From positions 1 through 34,237 of the forward strand of contig JAGAUF010000093.1 in assembly GCA_017620885.1 (NCBI GenBank): a stretch of 34,237 nt of DNA, written 5' to 3'. This document shows, one piece after another, positions 16,214 to 23,264 of this stretch; position 1 is the stretch's first letter, and every line of letters begins with the position of its first letter. The notes below the pieces were generated by a model that worked only from the letters and a program-made list of their open reading frames with translations, was not told the DNA's origin and did no database searches. This DNA comes from Muribaculaceae bacterium (GTDB lineage: Bacteria; Bacteroidota; Bacteroidia; Bacteroidales; Muribaculaceae). A program made the translations under genes and the position numbers.

Positions 16214-16234
16214 CTTCCGTTGAAATGACGGAAG
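16214..16234 (+). terminator. Weak hairpin after the GNAT gene
   Basis: CTTCCGT and ACGGAAG form a 7-bp stem around a 7-base loop, 23 bases after the stop. No T-run follows; it may act together with the palindrome that starts 26 bases later. Confidence 0.35.
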
Positions 16235-16260
16235 GTAATCCTGAATGTTGTTGCTTGCTG

Positions 16261-16290
16261 TCCCCTTCCTAAAAATTTTTAGGAAGGGGA
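16261..16290. repeat. 30-bp perfect palindrome
   Basis: Bases 16261-16290 equal their own reverse complement: TCCCCTTCCT, then AAAAATTTTT, then AGGAAGGGGA. In RNA this would be a strong hairpin with an A/U core and could serve as a terminator for the GNAT gene in either direction. As DNA it could be a dyad for a dimeric protein or mark an element boundary, because the 20-bp repeat array begins 24 bases later. Confidence 0.85.
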
Positions 16291-16314
16291 ATAATATTTC
16301 TATCGCTCAGATCC

Positions 16315-16395
16315 CAAAAATTGAGAGTGATTACCGACGTATCTCAAAAAGTGAGAGTGATTACTTGTGTGTGTTCAAAAGAGGAGAGTGATTAC
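16315..16395. repeat. Three 20-bp direct repeats, about 30-bp period
   Basis: Copies begin at 16315, 16345 and 16376: CAAAAATTGAGAGTGATTAC, CAAAAAGTGAGAGTGATTAC and CAAAAGAGGAGAGTGATTAC. The last 12 bases are identical in all three. The period of 30-31 bp puts the copies about three helical turns apart. Three is too few, and the period too short, for a CRISPR array. IS21-family insertion sequences carry several such repeats near each end for transposase binding, so a leftover IS end is one explanation; no transposase gene is present here. Confidence 0.8.
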
Positions 16396-16399
16396 CGGT

Positions 16400-17152
16400 G
16401 AATTTTGAGAGGAAGGGTATAGGAAAGCCAAAATTCGTGGGAAAATTCTATTTGCATAGAAGGATGAAGATTTTAGAATTTTGAATAACGTATTGAATTT
16501 AAGATATATAATAGTGATTTAGGTGCATTTTAACTCCGTGAGAATCCTTTAAAACCCTCTGAAGCTGCGATGTATGGTTAATATTCTAAAATTTGATTCT
16601 CAGTAGCGTAAAAGTAGAGTGATGGTGCAGAAGTCAATCGACAGTGGGGGAGACCGCTATTGATGAATTGGTCAATTTGTAACCTGCCCATTTGCTGGAA
16701 TAGGGGAAGAATGGCAATTTGCAATTATGTATTTGCAAATTGGAATAGTGTATTTGAAAATTACACTATTTGCAATTGTGCGTGTGCAAAGATAAACGAA
16801 AAAGAGGTTTTGGTTTGGAGATACAGTCCTGTTGCCAAATGAGAATTTGCTTAATATAGTAGTGCGTATAATGTAAATTTTACTGATTAACAAAAATTAA
16901 TATAATCTATAAATGGCTGATATAAAGCTAAATAGGAAATTATTCTAAAGTGGTGCACTAAGAAATGAGGGTCGGGTAAATGGTGTATGGTAGTGTAATG
17001 GCATTGGTGTCGTGTAAGTGTTTGAATGGTAGTGTATTAATAGTATGATTGTAAAGTATTACTTTAAATGAAAAGTGTTGGAATGTAAATCTTTTAATGA
17101 TTCTGATGATTGGTTGAAGTGAGGCGGATTGATGATTATTTCCCTTTTAAAA
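16400..17152. other. AT-rich gene-poor stretch with TTTGCAA words
   Basis: No credible gene in this span. Three TTTGCAA words occur at 16718, 16732 and 16769, and an inverted repeat AATAGTGTA/TACACTATT (16744-16752, 16762-16770) lies among them. A 60-codon plus-strand frame at 16660-16842 is composed mostly of these repeated words and was not accepted as a gene. Confidence 0.5.
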
Positions 17153-17183
17153 TTTGCAGTTTGCAAAATATTGATTAAATTTG
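17153..17183 (+). promoter_or_regulatory. Promoter of the HTH regulator gene
   Basis: TTTG (17153-17156) and TAAATTTG (17176-17183) are separated by exactly 19 bases, an excellent Bacteroidota promoter. Transcription would start near 17189, which rules out the TTG at 17181 as translation start and supports the ATG at 17214. A TTTGCAA word (17160-17166) lies inside the spacer and could be an operator half-site. Confidence 0.85.
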
Positions 17184-17213
17184 TACTCGAAAGAAACTAA
17201 TGATATTTTCACT

Positions 17214-17780
17214 ATGGCAGAAGAAAATGTAGCGACTCGTCTAAAATTCTTCATGGACTCAGAAGGGTTGTCTAATTCGTTTTTCGCGGATAGCTGTGGA
17301 ATTCCCCGTCCTACCCTATCGCAGTTGCTCTCCGGTAGAAATAAGAAGATAAGCGATGTGTTAGTCGGTCAGATCCATTCAGCATATCCGAAGCTGTCTA
17401 TTCTCTGGTTGCTCTTCGGTGAGGGGGCGATGCTTAAAATGGATGATCCGTTAGATGGGGATGCTGCCTCCGGTTATGCAATTGACGATTCGACTCCATT
17501 TGATAATTCCGATGATACGCAATTTTATTGCGAAAATGCTTCCGAGAATTCATTTTCCCGTGCAGTTGGTAATGAGGGGAATAAATATAGCAAGGAAATT
17601 GGGGTTAATTCTGCCAAAAACAGTGCTGAATCGCTTGTAACTCAGTTGAATAATGCATCTAAAAGAATTGCGGAATTAGAGCGTGAAATAATGAAAATGC
17701 GTGCAAAACCGCGTAAAGTTACTCAAATTACCGTCTACTATGATGATAATACCTTTGAAACGTTTACTTCAGGGGTGTGA
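17214..17780 (+). CDS. Phage-repressor-like helix-turn-helix protein
   Basis: With the ATG at 17214 the protein has 188 residues. Residues 1-70 form an XRE/C1-type HTH domain: ATRLKFFMDSEGLSNSFFAD, then the recognition region CGIPRPTLSQLLSGRNKKIS, then the conserved LSILWLLFGEGAML. A disordered acidic linker leads to a predicted coiled coil (about 140-165, QLNNASKRIAELEREIMKM) and a short tail KVTQITVYYDDNTFETF. Such proteins usually dimerise and repress promoters; many are phage or mobile-element regulators, others are stand-alone. No phage genes accompany it. Its promoter overlaps a TTTGCAA word also found upstream, so self-regulation is possible. Confidence 0.8.
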   Translation: MAEENVATRLKFFMDSEGLSNSFFADSCGIPRPTLSQLLSGRNKKISDVLVGQIHSAYPKLSILWLLFGEGAMLKMDDPLDGDAASGYAIDDSTPFDNSDDTQFYCENASENSFSRAVGNEGNKYSKEIGVNSAKNSAESLVTQLNNASKRIAELEREIMKMRAKPRKVTQITVYYDDNTFETFTSGV

Positions 17781-18269
17781 TATTTCAATGATGAAAAATC
17801 ATTTAATCTTTAGCTTACTTTTCTTTGTGAAAGTATTTGTTTTGGCGGTTCAGGTAATTTTTTCTTAGTACCTTTAATTATATAAATATTTCATCCTGCG
17901 ATATGGTGAAATTCTGACTCTCATTATTGTATAATGATATTTGTATATAAAGGTTAATGTTTTAATAATATAATAATTCGATTAAGTATATCAATAATAT
18001 TTAATATATATAGATTAAAGAGAAAAGCTGGATATTTAGACAAGGATACTGAGGAATGATTAAATTTGTATAGGAGAAATCATTGAATATTACTTCGACT
18101 ATTATGGCATCAAATTAAGATGAATCAGTTTCAATTCTTATAGAGCTACGGATAACGGGCATAATTGAAGTATACAATGATTTTACAAATTTGCCAGAAT
18201 GTTAAAGGATAAGGGGGATGTGTCAGGGGTTACAATTTAATTATCAATGAGGAGAAATTTTAATGAAAT
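17781..18269. other. AT-rich intergenic stretch before aroE
   Basis: This 489-base gap has long A/T runs, stops in all frames and no recognised gene, RNA or repeat. Its end carries AGGAG (18250-18254) and a four-codon frame ATG AAA TAT GGA TAA (18263-18277) that overlaps the aroE start. Confidence 0.55.
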
Positions 18270-19028
18270 ATGGATAAAAATATAGTGACATACGGATTGA
18301 TAGGGCACCCCGTCGGTCATTCATTTTCCGCTTCCTTTTTTAATGATAAGTTTAGTAAAGAGGGGTTGGTAAACGATTTTTATGCGGCTTTTGATATTGA
18401 ACAGATTTCTGATTTTCCCTCCTTTTTTGAATCGCAGAAATCATTAAAAGGATTTAATGTTACGAGTCCATGGAAGGAAGAAATCATACAATTTCTTGAT
18501 GATATAATGCCTGATGCCCGCGATATTTCGGCCGTGAATTGTGTAAAAATAATTAATGATTCCGACAAAAGAAGATTAATAGGGTATAACACGGATATTT
18601 ATGGTTTTCGAGAATCTCTTCGCTGTGTATGTGACAAAAGAGCAGATAAAATTTCAACGCTTGTGCTCGGAAGCGGGGGAGCGTCGCGTGCCGTAAAGAA
18701 GGCCCTTGAGCAGCTTGGAATTACTTTCAGCTCAGTAAGTCGCGACCCTCGAAATGGACTAATCTACGGAGAACTGACTCCCGAAATAATAGCTTCAAAT
18801 AAGCTGATAATAAATGCTACGCCTCTCGGTATGGGAAAGCTTGCAGGATTAGCTCCCTCTATTCCATACGATAGTATCGGCCCTGATCATCTTTGCTTTG
18901 ATTTGATCTACAATCCCGAGGAGACAGAATTCCTGCGCTTATGCCGTGAGCAAGGCGCGCGCACTAAAAACGGACTTGAAATGCTTCGTCTTCAGGCTCT
19001 AAAATCTTGGGAAATCTGGACAACATAG
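18270..19028 (+). CDS. aroE: Shikimate dehydrogenase
   Basis: A 252-residue AroE that reduces 3-dehydroshikimate to shikimate with NADPH in aromatic amino acid synthesis. Visible landmarks are the shikimate-binding GLIGHPVGHSFSASFF (serines 18 and 20), NVTSPWKEE with catalytic K69, GYNTDIYGF with D109, the dinucleotide-binding LVLGSGGASRAVKKAL, INATPLGMG and FDLIYNPEETEFL. It is slightly shorter than the usual 270-280 residues. The start at ATG 18270 lies 15 bases after AGGAG, further than normal, while a minute upstream frame sits at the normal distance. comEC begins 4 bases after the stop, so the two form an operon. Confidence 0.92.
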   Translation: MDKNIVTYGLIGHPVGHSFSASFFNDKFSKEGLVNDFYAAFDIEQISDFPSFFESQKSLKGFNVTSPWKEEIIQFLDDIMPDARDISAVNCVKIINDSDKRRLIGYNTDIYGFRESLRCVCDKRADKISTLVLGSGGASRAVKKALEQLGITFSSVSRDPRNGLIYGELTPEIIASNKLIINATPLGMGKLAGLAPSIPYDSIGPDHLCFDLIYNPEETEFLRLCREQGARTKNGLEMLRLQALKSWEIWTT

Positions 19029-19032
19029 TGGT

Positions 19033-21162
19033 ATGAAAGGTTCAAAAACATTCCTCGTTCCGCTGCTTGCGCTTCTTGTGGCGATAGGTCTGGAAAGATT
19101 GGGATGCTCGCTGATAACGGCTGTGGCATCTCTTCTCGCAGGCTGCGTAATATTCTTCGGAGCGGTGAATGGACGGGGAAAAGGTTTTTGGGGATATATA
19201 AAAGGTTCGGCTCTGTCCCGGTTTGAAAATTGGCCTAAATACGGGAAATATATTGTATTTCTGCTCACCTTAGGAGCGTCTTTAATCCTGTTTCATATTC
19301 AGGATAGAAACAGGCCGGTAAGGGATATTCCTCAGCCTCAAGGACGCCTGACAGCGACAGTAGAAGAGGTGACGACGGGGGAGTATGGCGACCGATATAT
19401 GGTGCGTGTGGAGAATTATAAAAACAGCGTAAATGCGTCAATTTCCGATGATTTTGCAGGGGCGTTCAGATTAATGGTATATGCCGATGCCGGAGATGTG
19501 AAAATGGGCGATGTAATCTCCTTTCCCGACAACATAGAATGGTTGGATGAGAAGCTCTTTTTCCGCTCGGATTACGATTCATTTTTAGAGAGTCGGGGAG
19601 TGGTCGGGACGGTACGCGCCGGGCGGAATACGATTAAGAAAGAGGGGGCAGAAGAGAATGAAATGCGCGAGAAACTCTCGCGCCGGATAGATGAAGCAGG
19701 GCTGTCGCCTACGGCGCGCGTACTTGTAAAAATGCTGCTTTTGGGTGATAGGAGCGACTGCACGGAAACGTTGCGGCAGCAGTTTGCCTTCTCCGGCGTG
19801 GCGCACGTTTTTGCGCTCAGCGGTATGCACATCTCTATTATTTTAGGTATAATACTGACACTCCTGATGCCGTTAAATCTGGTTGTCTCGTCTAAAATCA
19901 GATATTTCGTTGCCATATTGATTCTCTGGATATATTGTTATGCCGTTGGCTTCCCCGTCAGCACGGTCCGTGCTACTATTATGGCGTCAATGATGCTCGC
20001 GGCTATTGCTCTCGAACGGCAAAGCGATTCGCTCAACGCACTTTTCGCGGCCGCTTTTGTGATTCTTCTGATTAATCGCAGCGCACTGGCCGATCCCGCC
20101 TTTCAGCTCAGTTTCTTCTGCGTATTATGCTTGATTTCATACAGTTGGCTGGCAGAGATAATAGCGGGCAAACAGTACGGAATGGGATATAAAATCGCTT
20201 CATTTTTTGGAGCGATGATCGTGGCGACTTTAGGAACTTGGAGCATTGTCGCATATCATTTCGGTACATTCTCGCTGTGGTTTGCCATAACTAACACAAT
20301 GATTCTTCCTCTGCTGCCCTTATATATGATTGTTTCTATCCTCTATGTTCTTTCGGCATGGGTGGGATTTCCTTTGCAACTGCTCCGGCATTTAGTGGAA
20401 TTGGGTTCTGACGGAATCGTAGCTTTGACAGGGGCTTTGGGCACGGAAGGCGACGTTGTTTATTACACTCCCGGATGGGTTACGGTGGCATTGTTTTCGA
20501 TTGGCACAGTGGGGTTGGGACTGGCGTGCGGAGCGATAATCGAGGCGAGGAAAAATCGTGAGGCAAATGCTACGGCAGTAGCCGGTGTCAGGCGGATGCG
20601 AATGTTACGTTATGGCGCATTGACGTCATTGGCATTGATAATCGTGGCCATAATTACGATTCCCCTCTGCATGGAGGGTGAGCGTCCGGGGCAGCTGAGT
20701 GTGCGGCGAACTCTTTTCACAGTGACAATCAGAGCGTATGACGGTGACGGAAAGCGGATGGAATTGCCGTTGCCCGAGCGCGAATCGGCCGAATGGATGT
20801 TCTGTGGCAAGAGGTTTGTGCTTGTGGCGCGCAATGTTTACAGCAGTCGGGCACGAAAACAATTTGAAATACCTGCCACACCGCGCCCGTGTGATTATTT
20901 GCTAATCGATGATGGATATAAGGGTAATATGGTTGATTTGTTGCGCCATTTCGAGCCTGAAACGGTTTTGGACTGCAGGCGCAGTGAGGACGGCGAATCG
21001 TTTGCAAACGAGCTTGAAAGACTCGGGATGAGTCGTCGTTATAGGGTTATGCGTCTGTCAGACGACAAGGTCTTTCTGCTGACCGCTCCCCTTGAAAATA
21101 AGAGCAATCGAGGGGACGGGAAAGCGCCGGAGTCAATCCTTGTCCATATTCTTGCAGAATAA
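19033..21162 (+). CDS. comEC: ComEC/Rec2 family competence membrane protein
   Basis: A 709-residue polytopic membrane protein. The diagnostic ComEC motif is present as FSGVAHVFALSGMHISIILG (about residues 253-272), preceded by an OB-like DUF4131 region (GRLTATVEEVTTGEYGDRYM). Many transmembrane helices follow up to about residue 550. ComEC forms the inner-membrane channel for single-stranded DNA uptake. The C-terminal part (about 560-709) does not show the HxHxDH motif of a metallo-beta-lactamase domain and seems to be the shorter type of Bacteroidales. The gene follows aroE by 4 bases and faces the DUF4296 gene with a 24-base gap. Confidence 0.88.
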   Translation: MKGSKTFLVPLLALLVAIGLERLGCSLITAVASLLAGCVIFFGAVNGRGKGFWGYIKGSALSRFENWPKYGKYIVFLLTLGASLILFHIQDRNRPVRDIPQPQGRLTATVEEVTTGEYGDRYMVRVENYKNSVNASISDDFAGAFRLMVYADAGDVKMGDVISFPDNIEWLDEKLFFRSDYDSFLESRGVVGTVRAGRNTIKKEGAEENEMREKLSRRIDEAGLSPTARVLVKMLLLGDRSDCTETLRQQFAFSGVAHVFALSGMHISIILGIILTLLMPLNLVVSSKIRYFVAILILWIYCYAVGFPVSTVRATIMASMMLAAIALERQSDSLNALFAAAFVILLINRSALADPAFQLSFFCVLCLISYSWLAEIIAGKQYGMGYKIASFFGAMIVATLGTWSIVAYHFGTFSLWFAITNTMILPLLPLYMIVSILYVLSAWVGFPLQLLRHLVELGSDGIVALTGALGTEGDVVYYTPGWVTVALFSIGTVGLGLACGAIIEARKNREANATAVAGVRRMRMLRYGALTSLALIIVAIITIPLCMEGERPGQLSVRRTLFTVTIRAYDGDGKRMELPLPERESAEWMFCGKRFVLVARNVYSSRARKQFEIPATPRPCDYLLIDDGYKGNMVDLLRHFEPETVLDCRRSEDGESFANELERLGMSRRYRVMRLSDDKVFLLTAPLENKSNRGDGKAPESILVHILAE

Positions 21163-21186
21163 AGTAATGTCAAAGTGGAGGGATGA

Positions 21187-22131
21187 TTATTGTCCGGGGC
21201 GACCGATAGAGCGCGTGTCGTGGCCGGAAACGGCAGACGCGGATGCGGGCGTTTGCGGGGCGGATGTGACGCTCTGAGATGAGGGGATAGTCGTCATTGA
21301 GGATGAAGCGGATTGAGGCATGGATGAGGTGGGTGTTTGCAATGATGCTTGCGGCTTCGGTTTGCGGTTTTGTCCGGGAGGGAGGAGGTTGTTCTGATAG
21401 TTGAAATTTGAATATCGGTCGGGCTGCAAGGGGGTGTTGAGGATGGCGATGCTGTCGCACCAAAGGGGAAGAGAGGATTGATCGGTAACGTTGAGGAGAC
21501 CGAAGATGCGTTTCACGTCGCGTGTGGAGTCGGTCTGCAGTTTGATGGAGAAATGTTTGGTTCCTCCCGACATTCTGTTGAGAAGCGAAAGTGCGCCATC
21601 GGTGTATTCCACTCCGAGCGTGGCATAGACAGAAGTGTTATTGGAGAGGGTCATTTTCCATTCAAGGAGGTCGCCACGGCCAATGGATTGTTTGGTGGAA
21701 AATCGGAGGCCGGGGATGGGGGAGAGATTGGAGACCATTGCCATCTGCGGATAGGGCCACAGGGAGTTGTGGAGGTCGCTTTGATTAGAGGTGCCGTTGA
21801 TATTTGCACGCTCTTTTTCGAGCTTTTTTGTTACTTTGCCGTATAGTTCGGTGTATTTGTCTATGTGGTGACCGTACCAGTTTATGGTCGAGTCGAACTG
21901 AGCTTCCGTTACGCCGTGTTTCTTAAGTATTGCAAGTTTGAGCGAATTGCGGGCGTCGTTGGAAGCGTATTGTGATGGATGAATGTCCATATACGCTTCT
22001 GCCAACTGAAGGTCAGTGAGAAGATTGACGGCGTCGTTTTCGGAGATGACGTCATCGGGTCGGTTGTCGCAGGCCTGAAAGATGATGGCTGCGAGTAAAA
22101 TCAGCGTGGCGTATATGGACAGACGGTTCAT
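21187..22131 (-). CDS. DUF4296 lipoprotein
   Basis: With the ATG at 22131 the protein has 314 residues: a signal peptide with a lipobox-like FQAC (Cys 21), a DUF4296-type helical region (AVNLLTDLQLAEAYMDIHPS to about residue 110), a beta-rich middle and a Ser/Thr/Pro/Gln-rich, probably disordered C-terminus from about 265. The longer frame to 22317 overlaps lspA in another frame and is rejected. The ATG overlaps the lspA stop as ATGA, so the two are translationally coupled. LspA matures lipoproteins, so pairing with a lipoprotein gene makes sense. The function of DUF4296 is unknown. Confidence 0.85.
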   Translation of the reverse strand: MNRLSIYATLILLAAIIFQACDNRPDDVISENDAVNLLTDLQLAEAYMDIHPSQYASNDARNSLKLAILKKHGVTEAQFDSTINWYGHHIDKYTELYGKVTKKLEKERANINGTSNQSDLHNSLWPYPQMAMVSNLSPIPGLRFSTKQSIGRGDLLEWKMTLSNNTSVYATLGVEYTDGALSLLNRMSGGTKHFSIKLQTDSTRDVKRIFGLLNVTDQSSLPLWCDSIAILNTPLQPDRYSNFNYQNNLLPPGQNRKPKPQASLQTPTSSMPQSASSSMTTIPSSQSVTSAPQTPASASAVSGHDTRSIGRPGQ

Positions 22132-22820
22132 TTCAGTTTGGGGTCTTCTGATTTTTTGAGGGAATTTTTCACATATAGGAGAGCTTCGCCGAAGTCGTTG
22201 GAATAGAAGAAGATAAGGAGGAATACGGCTACGCAGATTGATGCATCGGCGATATTGAATATGTATTGGAAGAACTCGAAATGTTGTCCTCCGATGAATG
22301 GTATCCAGTCGGGCCAATTAAATTCGCAAATGGGGAAATACAGCATATCTACGACTCTCCCTTCAAACCATCCTGCATATCCACCTGATGCCGGGAACAG
22401 TTGTGCGATTTCCGGAGGATAAGGGTTATTGAAGATCTGCCCGTAGAATATGCAGTCGATGATATTGCCGAATGCTCCGGCCGTTATCATCGCGGCGATG
22501 ATAAAGAAGCCGATTTTTATCTTCGGTGCTTTGATGATTTTGGAGATGAACCAGAAGAATAATATTACGGCGGCGATACGTCCGAGAGTGAGGGCTATTT
22601 TTGAGCCAAGCTCCATTCCGAACGCCATACCGTTGTTCTCGATGAATTTTAACTGGAACCAAGAGAGAATGGGGTAGTCTTCACCGAGAAAGAAATGGGT
22701 TTTGACGTATATTTTGAGGGCTTGGTCGGCAATGATGATGAGGGAGAATACAGCGGCTACTGCCCAAGCTCTACAAGATATTGTATTGCGTGAAAGGGGG
22801 GTGATGTCGGGTTGATTCAT
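22128..22820 (-). CDS. lspA: Lipoprotein signal peptidase (signal peptidase II)
   Basis: A 230-residue integral membrane aspartic protease with about four transmembrane helices that removes signal peptides from prolipoproteins. Catalytic aspartates are D158 in GRVVDMLYFP and D192 in FNIADASI; the conserved FIENNGMAFGM and AFGNIIDCI are also present. It is longer than the usual 160-170 residues because of a segment between G127 and G154 (NNPYPPEIAQLFP), a feature I associate with Bacteroidota LspA. It follows the dksA-like gene by 67 bases and overlaps the DUF4296 gene by 4 bases. Confidence 0.93.
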   Translation of the reverse strand: MNQPDITPLSRNTISCRAWAVAAVFSLIIIADQALKIYVKTHFFLGEDYPILSWFQLKFIENNGMAFGMELGSKIALTLGRIAAVILFFWFISKIIKAPKIKIGFFIIAAMITAGAFGNIIDCIFYGQIFNNPYPPEIAQLFPASGGYAGWFEGRVVDMLYFPICEFNWPDWIPFIGGQHFEFFQYIFNIADASICVAVFLLIFFYSNDFGEALLYVKNSLKKSEDPKLK

Positions 22821-22887
22821 AATTTGTAACGGCAGAAGCTGAGCCGAGGAAATGGCGCAGTTTCTGCCGTGTTAGGATTGTTATGAA

Positions 22888-23259
22888 TTATCTGTTTTTT
22901 GCTTCGATAGAAAGTGTGGCGTGCGGCACGGCGCGCAGACGTGCTTTGGGAATAAGATTGCCGGTAGCACGGCAGATACCATAGGTCTTGTTGTCGATTC
23001 TGACGAGTGCGGCCTCCAGCTTCTGGATGAATTGCATCTGTCGCTCGGCGAGGCGTTTCACTTCGGCTTTTTGCGTGGCCGTGGTGGAGTCCTCCATCGG
23101 TTCAAAAGATGAAACACGTCCGTCGTCGGAGTCTTCTTCCGTTCCTACACTGCCGACAAGATCGTTATATTCCTTGCGCGCTTTGGCAAGCTTCTCATTG
23201 ATGATCTGGCGGAATTCTTCCAGATCTTCATCGGAGTATCGTTTGGGATTTTCGTTCAT
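22888..23259 (-). CDS. DksA/TraR-family protein lacking the cysteine zinc finger
   Basis: A 123-residue protein with a long coiled-coil helical hairpin (about 10-80) and the DksA/TraR C-terminal signature YGICRATGNLIPKARLRAVP followed by HATLSIEAKNR. DksA-family proteins insert the coiled coil into the RNA polymerase secondary channel and adjust transcription, often with ppGpp. Only one of the usual four zinc-binding cysteines remains, so no classical C4 finger can form; this is common in Bacteroidota homologues as I recall. It lies 5 bases after ileS. Equivalence to E. coli DksA is not certain, so no symbol is given. Confidence 0.88.
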   Translation of the reverse strand: MNENPKRYSDEDLEEFRQIINEKLAKARKEYNDLVGSVGTEEDSDDGRVSSFEPMEDSTTATQKAEVKRLAERQMQFIQKLEAALVRIDNKTYGICRATGNLIPKARLRAVPHATLSIEAKNR

Positions 23260-23264
23260 AGCTT

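Noticed and set aside
16315-16395. Short CRISPR array
   Set aside because: Only three repeats, 10-11 base spacers and no cas genes.
16660-16842. 60-codon plus-strand frame in the AT-rich gap
   Set aside because: Composition (Asn, Ile, Cys, Trp) reflects repeated TTTGCAA-type words, with no ribosome site or homology I recognise.
17214-17780. Prophage immunity region
   Set aside because: Only a single repressor-like gene is present, without cro, integrase or structural genes.
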